Source of the DNA: Selaginella tamariscina
Taxonomy: Eukaryota; Streptophyta; Lycopodiopsida; Selaginellales; Selaginellaceae
Length of the DNA: 64,000 nt
Direction: 5' to 3'
NCBI GenBank assembly: GCA_003024785.1
Contig: PUQB01000141.1
Location: 273,476-337,475 of the forward strand
Numbering within the stretch: position 1 is the first letter of the stretch; every line of letters begins with the position of its first letter. The notes beneath the pieces are model-generated. The model did no database searches. It saw only the letters and a list, made by a program, of their open reading frames with translations, and was not told where the DNA came from. A program made the position numbers and the translations under genes. Positions 24,801 to 36,430 of this stretch are shown one piece after another.

Positions 24801-25429
24801 TAAACAGAATCTTTTGCGAGTTTTTCAGGAATGAAATGAACACAAAAGGCGAGACTATTTACTAAAGTACGGATGTTTTCAGGGAAATCGAGAAGAAAGC
24901 ATTTCTACAGAGAAGAATCTGTTACAAAATGCGACTTCTACAGACTAGTGCGATGGAAACAAAACCCTTAAAAACGACTTTTTCTGGACTATTACGACCC
25001 ATCAACAAGAAACGAACAACAATCTGAGAAAAAATGCACCAATTTCTTAGTATTCCCAAAACGAAACTGTCTAAAAACAGGGATTCTTGAACAATGTACG
25101 GCTGTCTTCACAGAAAAACATGCTCAGAAAGTCGAAAGTTCAGGATTTTACAATGAAACAACAGAAAAAGCAGGATTTGACACATTCCCGAGAGAGAAAA
25201 AACCTGAGAACGGTTAAGAAACACGGGAATAGAGAGATACAAGAACGTATGAAAGAAGCACGGATTTCTAAGAAAAGTAAGAGAAATCCTTACATCATAC
25301 TGACGAACATCCCCTGCCACGGCTCAGAGTGACGGCGAAGTGATTACATAGAAGATCGCAGCGAGCACCATCGGAGCCATAGCCAGGCCTTCGCATGGGA
25401 TGCACGGCGGAAGCCGAACCCTCTGCCAT
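21810..25429 (-). pseudogene. Argonaute, AGO4 clade, truncated copy A (exons 1 to 10)
   Basis: This is a head-to-head partner of the gene at 40,510-47,125. Exons corresponding to 1-10 of that gene are present in order on the minus strand. They cover the N domain, linker, PAZ and start of the MID region, including GRWN and the FGRQ segment at about 21.85 kb. The catalytic PIWI exons are absent: the homology stops at the family M LTR. Relative to copy B it lacks 2 nt in exon 1 (near 25,318), the exon 3 acceptor segment, about 10 nt in exon 4 (near 23,240), about 11 nt at the end of exon 5 (near 23,012), 12 nt in frame in exon 7 and 7 nt in exon 10. Exon 2, exon 3 coding and exon 7 start are open here while copy B is shifted. 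It cannot encode a slicer. Confidence 0.85.
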
Positions 25430-25640
25430 TTTCTCTCGAAGCAGGATAATATGGAAAAACCTAAATGCTCCTCAAACACCTTCTTTACCTCACTCACCCG
25501 CCGTTGGATACCACTCTAGACACGTGGCAGAAATCTGCCTCGGATTACAAAACGTTCAAACCCTTTGCCCTAAGCACGTTTAAGCTAAACCTGCTTCACA
25601 CGTGGCGCTATCACGGCTGTCTGATCGGCTCATAATAAAT
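25430..25640 (-). promoter_or_regulatory. Promoter region of Argonaute copy A with two G-boxes
   Basis: Two CACGTG cores lie at 25,521-25,526 and 25,599-25,604, within 180 bp upstream of the ATG at 25,429. Both are preserved at the same spacing in the right arm (40,411-40,416 and 40,333-40,338). G-boxes bind bZIP and bHLH factors in plants. No clear TATA box was seen. Confidence 0.5.
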
Positions 25641-26650
25641 TTTTGTACTTATGTAGTACTGGAAGTAATGCTTGCGTGGTTATGTAGTTATTAGATTGAC
25701 AGGCTAAGAAGATCTCTTAGCATATCGTTTTATAGGATTTTTGGGATTCAACAAATGGGATTCTGTAGTGATTATGGGAATATTATAGAGTAATAATCAT
25801 CTGTTCGAAAGTACACTTCCGTTGATGGATTAAGAAAAGTAATATGATTGTGAAATGATATAACATCGATGGTGGACTGGAATGTATCAAATGAAGCAGA
25901 ATATGGCATGGACACACACTTCAATTTAGCGGATATTTTTGGCTACTTATATTTCAAGATCTCATCGACGGCAGTATCACAAAATCCAAGAGGTTAATTA
26001 ATGCAATTGGACTCTCGATCTTATTAAGTAATAATAAAAATTTAAATTTTGATTGTTTATTTGTTTTATATGTAAAAATATATATATTATTTCTAATGTT
26101 ATAATTAAATTTTTTTTGCATTTTATACACTTGAAAAAAAATTTAAAAAAACTAAAAGTAATGTATGTTTAATTGATTAAAAGTAATGTAAACTAAAATG
26201 TATGTTTAATTGATTAAAATAAGGATAAATATTGTATATAAGTCCACTGAATAAAATCGTAATAGAATATTTTTAATTATAAAGAAGAACTTTGCAAGCC
26301 GATCCATTTAATTATGTCACTATTTAGAAGATAATATTGATGTTAAAATTAGAATATACTTTAAAATTTAAGAACATTTGTATTTAACCAATAATATTTT
26401 ATCGATACAGAACCATTGTTACACAAGCATTATTATTTTTTAAATCTTATCACACTCATTAATATAGTTGTTACTTATTAAAATTTTGTTATATAACTTT
26501 TAAATAAAATAAAAAATAACTTCACTTAATGCATTTAGGTTTTGGTTAGATAACTCCAAGTTTTAAAGAATATAAAACTTACATTTTAAATTTTTTGTTT
26601 ACTTACTAAGTTCTTATTTAAGTCCATAATATATTTTGAAGACACATGTA

Positions 26651-26732
26651 ACCTGAGGTTGTTCTAACCCTTAAAATAAGGTTTAGGGGTAGTTTTACAC
26701 ATTTCAGATCTCTCTATGTGTGTGTGTGTGTC

Positions 26733-26790
<58 letters not shown>

Positions 26791-27650
26791 ACATGTATGT
26801 ATGAACTTATGTTAAAACATTCATATGCGGGTGCAGTAAGATATTCAAGCTCATTCGAAATGATGAGTGATTTATCTTGAATCAAATTAATATCATCAAC
26901 ACATTTATTAATAATTACTTTCAAATTTAACACAATTAAAAGATTATAAGACCATTAAGGATGAAAATGAAAGTTTATGAAGAATAAAAATGTTTTATGA
27001 AAAAATAATAAGAGTTATTATAAATAAATTCAATAGATAAAACATTGAAGATATTTATCAATATATTTTTAAATGATGAATTATGGCCAACTTCCTCTTA
27101 ATTTAAAATTATTATCAAAACCTAAAAGTTATTAAAGGATAATAATTCATTATAAATTGAGAATCATAATTATTAACAACATCCTAAAAAAGTTATAAAT
27201 AAATAAAACATTTTAATACATAAAATCAAACCAAAATAAATCTTGTTAGATGAAATAAATATGTCATTTTAAGAAATGATCAACCATCATTAAAATTATA
27301 AGATATTAAATAAGTTATATTCTTATCACTTCGTCGGATAATTTAATTAACTTTTGTTATAAGGTTTCATTTACATACGGAATGGGATTTATATTTAAAA
27401 CTTGGTCAAATATTTTTACATACTCTTTAGTGTTTGGATATAGGGTGTTACTTGTGTTTGACAAATAATAATTAAAATAAATTTTTTATTCCTTGTGTGG
27501 CATTGTCCAGATTTATTAAATAAACTAAATAATAAATAACATAAGCATTGATTACGCCCTTTAACCTTGTGTAAGCTAAGGATATAAAATTCAAACTTGA
27601 GTTATATAGATTCATCTATGTGCTTCTTATTAAGTTGAAGTTAATATTTT
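26651..27650 (+). repeat. GA microsatellite and dispersed AT-rich repeat, segment 3 (copy b)
   Basis: A GT/TA/(GA)n tract occupies about 26,716-26,788. From about 26,800 to 27,640 the sequence aligns, in the same orientation, with about 37,250-38,070. Shared phrases include AATGATGAGTGA, TTTATCTTGAAT, AAACTTGGTCAAATA and TTAAATAAGTTATA. No gene was seen. Confidence 0.7.
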
Positions 27651-27652
27651 TC

Positions 27653-28490
27653 TGTGCCGTCACGCTTATGTATAAATGGTCTTAATTATGTTTTAAAAAT
27701 AGGTGGTGGCTTCTGGTGACTGGCCAAGAATAACTCAATATGCTGAGCTAAGCAGTGCAAATATATGTGACGGTCCGGATGGTGGCATGCTTGGGAATGT
27801 TATATCTCACATAAAGCGACAACACTATTTACTGGGTTTTATACTTCATCATTTACAGACAGCTTTTGGAAGATTTCAAATTCACTTGTGAGAAGAAGTG
27901 CTACCCGGAACAGTTGGTCATATTCAGGTGTCTATACACAGAGAAGCGGATATTCATATGTCTATACATACATGTTCGTATATGTGGGTATGTGTCGGTG
28001 CATTTGTGCGTGTGGGTGTGTTTTGCGTGTTGCATATACTTGTCATTGTACAAATTTGGTTTATCTATTATACAAATATTGTCTATAGTCATGATATATA
28101 CTACATACATGTGTGTGTTTGTGGTTTAACGCAGGGATGGAGTGAGCGAATCGCAGTTCGAGAGCGTTCTCACTCTCGAAATGCAGACGGTCGTTAAGGT
28201 TCTATAACCACATGGCAAAACATTTCTAGCACTAGAAGTGTGGGTGTATGCTTTTTTTAAACTTAACCTCTTCCTGTAAACCATCTATAGAATTATCTTG
28301 TTGAAGTAGTTAACTTGGCATTAAAACACCTGTATATTGCAATCTCTCTCTCTCACACACACACATACACACAATACTTGCATGATTCGTATGTTTCTGA
28401 CTTATAGGCGTGTCAAGATAAAGGTTTCAGGCCGAAGATCACTCTAGTAGTTGCTCAGAAGAGGCACTTCCCTGCTAACGCCGGGAAGAA
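27653..28490 (+). pseudogene. Argonaute fragment (copy C): four PIWI exons
   Basis: This is a genomic duplicate of 45,570-46,430, including introns, starting inside intron 13 and ending within exon 17. It carries the exon-14 segment (GDWPRITQYA), exon 15 (CEKKCYPEQLVIF), exon 16 with the second catalytic aspartate in RDGVSESQF, and most of exon 17 (KACQDKGFRPKITLVVAQK). Exon 14 has lost about 30 nt and exon 17 about 12 nt. In exon 15 this copy is in frame where copy B has lost one base. Its orientation is opposite to copy A nearby, so it is not simply the missing 3' end of copy A in place. It is not functional alone. Confidence 0.88.
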
Positions 28491-28917
28491 CACGCAGACA
28501 TGCGTGTGTGAAAAATAACCTGTATTAGGGGCTTCCGCACCTGATTTTAAAATCACTTTTTATCTCCTTCAAAATGAACAAATTATGACTATCATACAAA
28601 TTATGATTATAAAGTATTATAAAGTATATAAATTATGATTACGTTTTATAATCCTTTTAAGCAAATATTTCTTAACCTTAAAATTCATATTAAAAGGTAG
28701 TGCAGTTTAGGTTCTAATACATTTCTTTTAAATGCTTAAAAGAGCAAGAGACGTGCGGAGGCGCGATCGATGACTTTCTTTATAGCATGTGGGTTAGAAT
28801 ATTCAGAAAAAAAACAACGATTTCTAGGTCCCACAAGTAGTTAAAATTTATTTTAAAATGATTTCTTTTTATTCTTAATTATAATAAACCTCTGGAGAAA
28901 ACATTATATTAACTGGA

Positions 28918-30528
28918 CTAAGACATGATAACCTCTGGAGCGAGACGCGGAGTAGCAACAACCTCAATTGGGAAGTCAATCTTCCCCTGGGCATTCTTCT
29001 TGGCCTCCCAGTTGAAGCACTGGAGTACGGTGGCCAGATTAATATGTGCATTTGACAGACCCAGCGGTATACCCGGACACATTCTCCGTCCGGCACCGAA
29101 AGGCGTCACACCGTTCCAGTCCTCTCCCATTTCTAGGAACCTCTCCGGCTGGAACACTTCCGGCTTGCTCCATGCTCCCGCGTCACGGAATATGGCATAC
29201 AAGTTGCATATCACACGAGTCCCTTTCTTGATACGGTATCCGTTCACTGTAAACTCCTCACTGGCTTCACGTGGTAGCAGAAGAGGTCCCGGAGGGTGCA
29301 ACCGAAGTGCCTCGTTCACTATAGCCGGAATATACTTCAGATTGGGAATATCCTCGTCCGTCACCCTCCGGTCGCGACCGACTACCCTGTCTATCTCTTC
29401 GAGTGCCTTTTGTAGCTTGTCCGGGTTACCGAGCAACTCGATCATGCACCACTGCACGGTTTTCGCTGTCGACTCTGTTCCGGCCGCTATCACATCCTGC
29501 AATTGTATATATTTGTCGGAAGAAACGTGTATTAGTGAACAAAAATCGTAGTTTGTCCACATGCACATGCTTTTTACGTACCTGTACGAGAGCCCTGGGA
29601 GTGCTTCTTCCGAAATGTTCAGGATTATCCTGTGCAGCCTGTAGAGAACATCTAAGAAATCCATCTTCCTCGTCCGTGGTCTTCTCCTTCTTGTGTTCCT
29701 CGACAATGTTGTCGAGGAAATCGTTGAATTCCTTCGCAACCTTCTTCATTCTCTTGAGGTACCCCTGTGGATCGAATGGCCTCAGGAAAGGTACGTAATC
29801 GGCCACATTGTTAACCGCAAACACCACGACCGCGAAAAACTCAGTAATCATGTTCTTGAATTGCTCCGCTTGATCCGAACTGTATCAGACAGGGCTCAGC
29901 TCATTATATCATTATAATGTGTCACTCTTTCTCTATCTGTTCTCTCTTACCTGGCGTGGCTGCCGAAGAACTTCTTCCTCATGGACATCCCAGTGATGAC
30001 GTTCATGTTGAGAACGACGAACTTCGTAACAATCATCATGGATTTACCAGGCGCTTGTTGTATCTCCTCGAGTATGGCCTTCACCATGTACCCGAGCTCC
30101 ACCGCACGGATCTTCTGGGCCGCCAACACCCGCTTCGGAGTGAGCATCTCGGTGACAGTGACTTTTCTCATGCTTCGGAACCTGGGACCGTATTCTGCCC
30201 ATGACATTGAGTCCGGGTTCACCATCCTGGCAGTGGAATACTCTGGCCTGAAGGAACAGACTTTGTCATTCACCTTAAGAAATTCGAGGGCCAGGTCCCG
30301 GGTGCTCGCCACAACTGTCGGAACCGAACCGAGATTGATGAACATGAGGTTACCATGCTTCTTTGCAAGCTCGTACAGGGACTTCTCTGGTTCTTTCCCA
30401 ATTAGGTGCAGATGCCCGATGATGGGCAAGCCTCTCGGACCCGGCAAGGACGGTTTCTTCGTGAGGTACCATACTAGAAAACTTAGTAAACACACTGCAA
30501 CGGAGCCTATAACCAAGAGCTCTTCCAT
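28918..30528 (-). CDS. Cytochrome P450, CYP71 clan (A-type), intact three-exon gene
   Basis: Exons are 29,951-30,528, 29,582-29,879 and 28,918-29,496 (minus strand), with GT-AG introns, giving 484 residues and a TAG stop. The N-terminus has a hydrophobic membrane anchor (residues about 2-22) followed by the hinge LPGPRGLPIIG. Later come the I-helix oxygen-binding box AGTEST (start of exon 3), the K-helix ExxR in NEALRLHPPGP, the PERF motif in FQPERF, and the heme loop FGAGRRMCPG with the cysteine ligand. All key residues are present. Such enzymes are ER-anchored monooxygenases fed by P450 reductase; substrates are typically phenolics, terpenoids or hormones, and no substrate can be named here. 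The start at 30,528 was preferred over an in-frame ATG at 30,555 because a TATA box ends only 46 nt upstream of the latter. It lies between the Argonaute arms. Confidence 0.93.
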
Positions 30529-30600
30529 GAAGAAGAATGCGTGTATACTAGACAAGAAATGAGCTGTGGATTGGTGTTTAAGTTCAACTAAAGCACCAAT

Positions 30601-30607
30601 TTATATA
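30601..30607 (-). promoter_or_regulatory. TATA box of the P450 gene
   Basis: The minus strand reads CCTATATAAATTGG, 73 nt upstream of the chosen ATG at 30,528. A start site about 30 nt downstream would leave a 5' leader of about 40 nt. Confidence 0.6.
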
Positions 30608-31330
30608 GGAAAAATGGAAGCAACTAATTTTCCATCTACTAGCGCGTATTTTACCAATAGAAGTTTGAAATTTTAAGTTAAGATATTAAACTCATTATTA
30701 ATTAATATGGTTTGAATTTTTCTTTTGACTTAAGTATATATAGTGAGTAACGTGAAAGAAAATACAAATACAAATACATACACACACACATATATGTATG
30801 ACATGTATATAACCATCATTATTTAATAATACATAATATTTACAGTGTAAATAGTCAATATTCATCCTATATACATCAAATAAAAACTTGAAATGCTTGA
30901 AATGCCGACTTTACTAGTTAATCGCAATAAGACTTACAAAAACGAATAGTTAATATTAATTACACCACATGTAGAAACAAATATATATCTTTAAACTTAC
31001 ATAAATGTATGTAATATATAAATATATATATACACATTCATATATACACAAAGCGTCTATGTATACATGATATATATGTTTAGCTATATGAATAAATTAC
31101 AGCGAGGAGTCCTTAGGGATTACGAAGGTAGATATTTTACATTTTATAACTATTAGCTATATGATTTAATAATTTATACATACAAATTTATATTTTAATA
31201 TTTATGAAGTAAAATTATATAAAACAAGCCGTGATCTAAAAGAAGAAGAGCTGATGTACAGTCCATGTTTCCTTTTCCATCTTCTTTGTCGATTTGAATT
31301 AAAACCCTAATATGTTTTGAATTTTTAAAA
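30608..31330. other. AT-rich intergenic sequence upstream of the P450
   Basis: The interval contains TATATA and CACACA stretches and several ATATATA-like runs. No coding region, RNA gene or repeat partner was recognised. Confidence 0.6.
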
Positions 31331-31337
31331 TTAACTC

Positions 31338-31781
31338 TTGGTTTCTGGTCACTTTATCTGGCACGGCTTTCGACCTCAGAGAGGAAAATGTGTATTGGAT
31401 CCGACCAGGCTGCTATCAAATGAATTGCACCAATTATATGGTAAATCCTTATTAAACAATGATAAATATTTGACCATAGGTTGTAAACTAGAAGACTATT
31501 GCACTCATATTGCTGCATCTCTTTACTCTAGTTTATGGAGATTCTATAGTATCAGGCAATGTGTTTTTGTGATCGATGCTTACATGGAAGACCAAGTATG
31601 TGGGGTGTTCCAATTCAAGGTATTCAAATTTAAATCTGCTAATGCAGGTGCCAAAGTGCTCGTCCACTGCAGAAATCGAAGAGGAGCAATCTTACCGTCA
31701 CCAGCATTCACAAATTTCTTGGGTGCATTTGTCGTGAATTTCCGCAGTAACCACGAACTGCATTACTCCGCAGCCCATTAA
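31338..31781 (+). CDS. Possible exon or coding relic, unrecognised
   Basis: A 147-codon open stretch has less biased composition than the flanking AT-rich DNA. It includes DPTRLLSNELHQLYGK, LEDYCTHIAASLYSSLW and AGAKVLVHCRNRRGA. It has no recognisable domain, no clear promoter and an uncertain start. The sequence around 31,670-31,790 is less AT-rich and may be the only coding-like part. It may be a fragment of a dead gene. Confidence 0.25.
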   Translation: MVSGHFIWHGFRPQRGKCVLDPTRLLSNELHQLYGKSLLNNDKYLTIGCKLEDYCTHIAASLYSSLWRFYSIRQCVFVIDAYMEDQVCGVFQFKVFKFKSANAGAKVLVHCRNRRGAILPSPAFTNFLGAFVVNFRSNHELHYSAAH

Positions 31782-32257
31782 AGCAATGCAATATAGTTGA
31801 AAATCTCTCAAGCTAGAGTGGAGGATACTCACCGATTCTTATTACACTGTGAAACCACTCTACTTCAGACCAGTTAATCCCATGTCACATTGTCCCATTT
31901 CGAAGCCGAGAGTCTCACCAACAGTGATATAAAAAAATGTTACGGATTAATAATTAAACTAGATTAGTAATTAATAAATTATTAATTAAATTAATAATTA
32001 AACATTTCTGTAACATTTATTGACTACGGATTTAATCACTGCTCACCAATCTTCGTTCCGAAAACCTCCACCGGTCTCAGATACTTCTTCCTATTGCACA
32101 GCAGAGTAAGTTTATTTTATATTCTATTGCATAGGTAGTCAATTTCAATTAAGATTTTGCACCAAAAGCGTGATTCTTTCCATACACATCAAGCACGCCT
32201 GTGTGGAAAAACATACATACACACGTTTAACACCTACACATAATGTGTCATTGTCAC

Positions 32258-32634
32258 TGTAGTTACTGGATGAACCCCATGTACAAGTGTCACTGGGATA
32301 CGTGTCACCAGAAGACACCATCGGCAAGATCCTGGGAAGCAAAGCAGAAGAGGATATGGCAGGGTGAACACTGAACATGATGGAAGCGTTACACAAGAAA
32401 GAACACCAGTCTAGTGCACTGAATGATTCATTGTACTCGACTGCGTACAACACATTGCTTGTAGAGACAGTGGCAGCACTCTTGAATTCCTACTTCAGTT
32501 ACTGGATTTGATTATTCTCCACTCACAGTTACCAGGAACTTCATTAACGTGATTACTATGAGTACTCCCAGGGATGTCACGAGGTTGGCTGAACGATTCA
32601 GAGAAATGCGTGTTTGTAAGGTTAATTAATCCAT
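32258..32634 (+). pseudogene. Unrecognised decayed coding fragment
   Basis: One frame (about 32,264-32,508) reads DEPHVQVSLGYVSPEDTIGK and, after one in-frame TGA, continues with a helix-rich segment including LYSTAYNTLLVETVAALL. A different frame from about 32,510 to 32,630 reads SPLTVTRNFINVITMS and RDVTRLAERFREMRV. The composition is protein-like and unlike the AT-rich flanks. It could be the remains of a host gene or of a mobile element; no family was recognised. Confidence 0.3.
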
Positions 32635-33094
32635 GCTTTTTAAGTGTTTAAATGATATAAACAAATTAAAAAAATCAAGATTTAAATTTTTATATAAACA
32701 ATTACCGTAAAAAAATAATTTTCTAATGTCATGCATGAGCTAAAATAAATTATTAAATTCACAAAAGTCTAAGTTTAAATCTAAATTTGAAAATTTAAAT
32801 TTTTATCCAAAACTTTATAAAAACCAAGATGATTAAAGAGGGATCGTTAAGCATTTTAAATAATTAGCTTTATTAATTTAATAGAAATTATAAGTTTTCA
32901 GCATTAAATATGTTAGAAATAAAAATAATCATGAAAATTTATTACATATTTTGTTATGCAAGGAAGTATTCATTATACACTACAGCATTTACACTAGAAA
33001 GTTTTGAATATATGCTGTTTAATACAAAGTTCATGACCATTTCTCATGTTAAATTCAATAATGACATAAGATTATATTAAATTATATATCCTTA
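32635..33094. other. AT-rich sequence with no recognised feature
   Basis: Composition is strongly AT and all frames are short. Nothing was supportable. Confidence 0.6.
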
Positions 33095-33275
33095 CTTCAT
33101 TACAATGTTCTATTACACATCTTGTCCTATTTGTACAATCTTTAATAACCTCTAAATAATATAACTAGAGTCGTTGAAAGAGCACAAAGAAATTTATAAT
33201 GCCATTTTTATATAGTTTACAATTTCATGTAATTATAAATGTTATATTATTAAAAATATGCACTTCATGAATGTT
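33095..33275 (+). repeat. Dispersed AT-rich repeat, segment 1 (copy b)
   Basis: It aligns with 8555-8745 in the same orientation and stops at TATGCACTT, exactly where the minus-strand gag fragment begins. The retroelement fragment therefore sits between segments 1 and 2 of this repeat copy. Confidence 0.72.
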
Positions 33276-33279
33276 CTTT

Positions 33280-34977
33280 CTAACTAAAATCCACCAACTC
33301 GATCCACGGCAAATCAAGGATAATCGTAGAGTCTGAAATAAAAATAACACTGAAGGAGATCTTGCACACAGCACCGCAAACAACGACCTCAACGAACTCT
33401 ATGTCATTTATTATTGCTCCAGATTTGATATCTCGTCCATAAACGACATGTACAAACTAGGAGTCTTCAAAGGATGTACAGAATCTTGTGCTTGATAACA
33501 AAATTCTTGTCAATGAAATTTGCATTTGCTTCGCTATCTATTAAAGCTTTACCAGAGAACTCTACCTCTGGTGTCTTCAGCTGCATCGGAACATGGAACG
33601 GCTTGTACACCTTCGTGGATGGAATGGATCCAAGATGAGAAAGGGAAGATGTTTTGAGTGAAGAGCCTTGAGGAACATGAGTTATTCCATGACAATCCAG
33701 CCGGATGGCTCCTATTTGGGCTAGATCTTCTCTTGTCCCGGCTACTTCATGAGTTTGCTTTGGACATTGATGACAATTCTTTAGCTTGTGGTACGGATCC
33801 CCATAGTACAGACAAAGCTTGTACCGAATCCGCTTTTGGTGTTCGGTTGGCAAAACTTACCTTGACGTGATCGCCTTAATTCCATCGGGAATGGTTCTAC
33901 TGAGGACGATGATGGATCAATAGATGAAGAAATAGGGACTGGAAAAATAGAAGAAGACGGCACCGAGAATAAAGAAAGATGCCGACGTTCTTGTTTTCGC
34001 TCGATCAACTGGTTGTCACAACGAATTCCCAACTCTATTATGCTGGTGAGGGTTTCCGGAACAGCAAAATTCAGCAACACGTCTTTGATCTCATCCTACA
34101 ACCCTGACCGAAAACCTCCTTGAGAGCACGATCTCCCCAAGTGACATCACAAGCAAGGAGTTGGAACTTCGACGCGTACTCTACTACCAACATACCCCTT
34201 GGTGAAGCTGGCAGAGTTTGGTGACGGCAGCACTCTCGTGATCCACATCACTGAACATCACCGTGAACTGTTCCACAAACTCCTCAAAAATTCCCAAGGA
34301 TCAGATCATTGTTCTCCAGCAAAGCTGAAAACCACGAAAGAGCAGAACCAGAAAGCAGTGACCCAATCAATCCGACCTTAATAGGTTCTATGCTATAGCG
34401 TCTTGGCTGCATCACGATCCGTAAATGAACTTGATTAAGAAAATCTCGGAACTTCAATCGAGTACCATCGAATTTTTCGGGCATGTTAATCTTCGGCTCT
34501 GAAAAATTCACACGCTGTCGGAGCTGATCATTCTCTAGGTGTAGTTGTTCGATCAATTGCTAAAGGGCAGCAACTTGCTCACGAAGAGCATGTTTGGACA
34601 TGATGAGTCAAAGAAGAAAATCGAAAAAAAAGAGAAAGAAAGAAAGAAAATGGGATCAATGACAAGCGGGAGCAGAAGCTTGTCACTACCTCAGAATCAT
34701 TCAAACTATCACGACCTTGTGCGAAACCTTTAAAACAAAGGCAGGACCTTTGAGCTGAAAGAAGGAGATTGTATTCAAGAGAGAAATGAATATAAAATGA
34801 AACACAAGGCCGAAGACTAATGTTAAATAATTTTAAGAAACCTGGAACTGAAACCTTGTTTATATATATGAGGTCCTAAGGATTGTGTGGTCCACAATTG
34901 ATCTGAAATGTGTGGTCCACAACTGGCTTTGAACATGCGTATGAATATCGCCTTGCTATTGATGGTGTAATTCAACA
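33280..34977 (-). mobile_element. Truncated Ty3/gypsy-type element: LTR, gag and start of protease (family Q)
   Basis: On the minus strand the outer end (34,977) begins TGTTGAATTACACC, an LTR-like start, with TATATATAAAC promoter-like sequence near 34,860. Gag follows (about 33,781-34,600), with MPEKFDGTRLKFRDFLNQVH and SALSWFSALLE, the capsid pattern. A nucleocapsid-like C-x2-Y-G-x4-H-x4-C segment comes next, then a protease start with ALIDSEANANFID. It is cut off near 33,280 with no reverse transcriptase or 3' LTR. The frames are broken in several places. It differs from families M and P. Confidence 0.75.
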
Positions 34978-34989
34978 TTCAGGATCATA

Positions 34990-36430
34990 TGGACAAGTTG
35001 GCTAATACATATGTGTGTTAATGAAAAAGTTTCAAGTTCAAGTCTTTTGAAAGTAAAAAAATAACCCATTATAACTCCTATCTTATGAGTGTTATACAAC
35101 ACCTAACACTTTGGGTCTTAAAGTTGAGGTAATCCTATCTTATGAGTGTTATACAACACTTAACACTTTGGGTCTAACATGACTAAGTTGAGGTTGAGTG
35201 TTATACAACACTTAACACTTTTGGGTCTTAACATGACTAAGTTGAGGTTGAGGTTGAGTGTTATACAACACTTAACACTTTGAGTCTTAACATGACTAAG
35301 TTGAGGTTGAGGTTAAGTGTTATACAACAGTTAACACTTTGGTCTTAACATGACTAAGTTGAGGTTGAGGTTAAGTGTTATACAACACTTAACACTTTGG
35401 GTCTTAACATGACTAAGTTGAGGTTGAGTGTTATACAACAGTTAACACTTTGGGTCTTAACATGACTAAGTTGAGTGTTATACAACACTTAAAACTTTGG
35501 GTCTTAACATGACTAAGTTGACTAAGTTGACTAACTTCCATGTGACTGAAAAAAGACCTAGAATAACACTCCTAAGATAGCACTTAACATGGAAAAAAGA
35601 CCTAGAATAACACTCCTAAGATAGCACTTAACATGACTAAGTTGACTAACTTCCCTATGACTGAAAAAGGACCTAGAATAACACTTTGGGTCTTAACATG
35701 ACTAAGTTGACTACTTCCTTGTGACTAAAAAAGGACCTAGAATAACACTTTGGGTCTTAACATGACTAAGTTGACTAAGATAGCACTTAACATGACTAAG
35801 CTTGACTAACTTCCCTGTGACTGAAAAAGGACCTAGAATAACACTTTGGGTCTTAACATGACTAAGTTGAGTGTTATACAACAGTTAACACTTTAGGTCT
35901 TAACATGACTAAGTTGAGTGTTATACAACACTTAAAAATTTGGGTCTTAACATGACTAAGTTGATTAACTTCCCTGTGACTGAAAAAGGACCTAGAATAA
36001 CACTCCTAAGATAGCACTTAACATGACTAAGTTGACTAACTTCCATGTGACTGAAAAGGACCTAGAATAATACTTTGGGTCTTAACATGACTAAGTTGAC
36101 TAAGATACTGAAAAAGCACCTAGAATACACTCCTAAGATAGCACTTAACATAACTAAGTTGACTAACTTCCATGTGACTGAAAAAGGACCTAGAATAAAC
36201 ACTTTGGGTCTTAACATGACTAAGTTGACTAAGATAGCACTTAACATTGAATAAGTTAACTAACTTCCCTATGACTGAAAAAAGGACCTAGAATAACACT
36301 TTGGGTCTTAACATGACTAAGTTGACTAAGATAGCACTTAACATGACTAAGTTGACTAACTTTCCTGTTATTGAAAAAGGACCTAGAATAACACTTTGGG
36401 TTGGTCAAGTGTGACTGAAAAAGGACCTAG
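34990..36430. repeat. Complex satellite built from two interleaved modules
   Basis: Module 1 (about 53-60 bp) reads TAACACTTTGGGTCTTAACATGACTAAGTTGA plus GGTTGAGTGTTATACAACACT in pieces. Module 2 (about 65-75 bp) reads GACTAACTTCCCTGTGACTG, AAAAAGGACCTAGAATAACAC. Early units use module 1, later units alternate 1 and 2, giving about 25 copies. The last unit runs smoothly into GGTCAAGTGTGGGTCCAACAG of dispersed-repeat segment 2, whose single-copy version at 9050-9360 contains module 2. There are no unique spacers and no CRISPR-like organisation. Confidence 0.85.

Larger units (their letters stand above)
21535..26650. repeat. Left arm of a large inverted repeat containing an Argonaute gene
   Basis: From about 21,535 to 26,650 this sequence is the reverse complement of about 39,030-44,530. 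The match covers exons, introns, the promoter and about 1 kb beyond, with many small indels. Examples are the exon ending at 25,429 versus 40,510, the intron around 21,560-21,700 versus 44,300-44,530, and the AT-rich upstream part 26,500-26,640 versus 39,040-39,150. The left end coincides with the LTR of the family M element. Confidence 0.88.

Noticed and set aside
28925-29551. 208-codon open frame on the plus strand opposite the P450
   Set aside because: It is the antisense shadow of P450 exon 3, which has all conserved motifs on the minus strand.
29917-30562. Plus-strand open frames opposite P450 exon 1
   Set aside because: Antisense shadows; the minus strand carries the membrane anchor and LPGPRG hinge.
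34990-36430. CRISPR-like appearance of regularly repeated units
   Set aside because: The units are adjacent and overlap one another with no unique spacers. The host is a eukaryote and the units derive from a neighbouring dispersed repeat.
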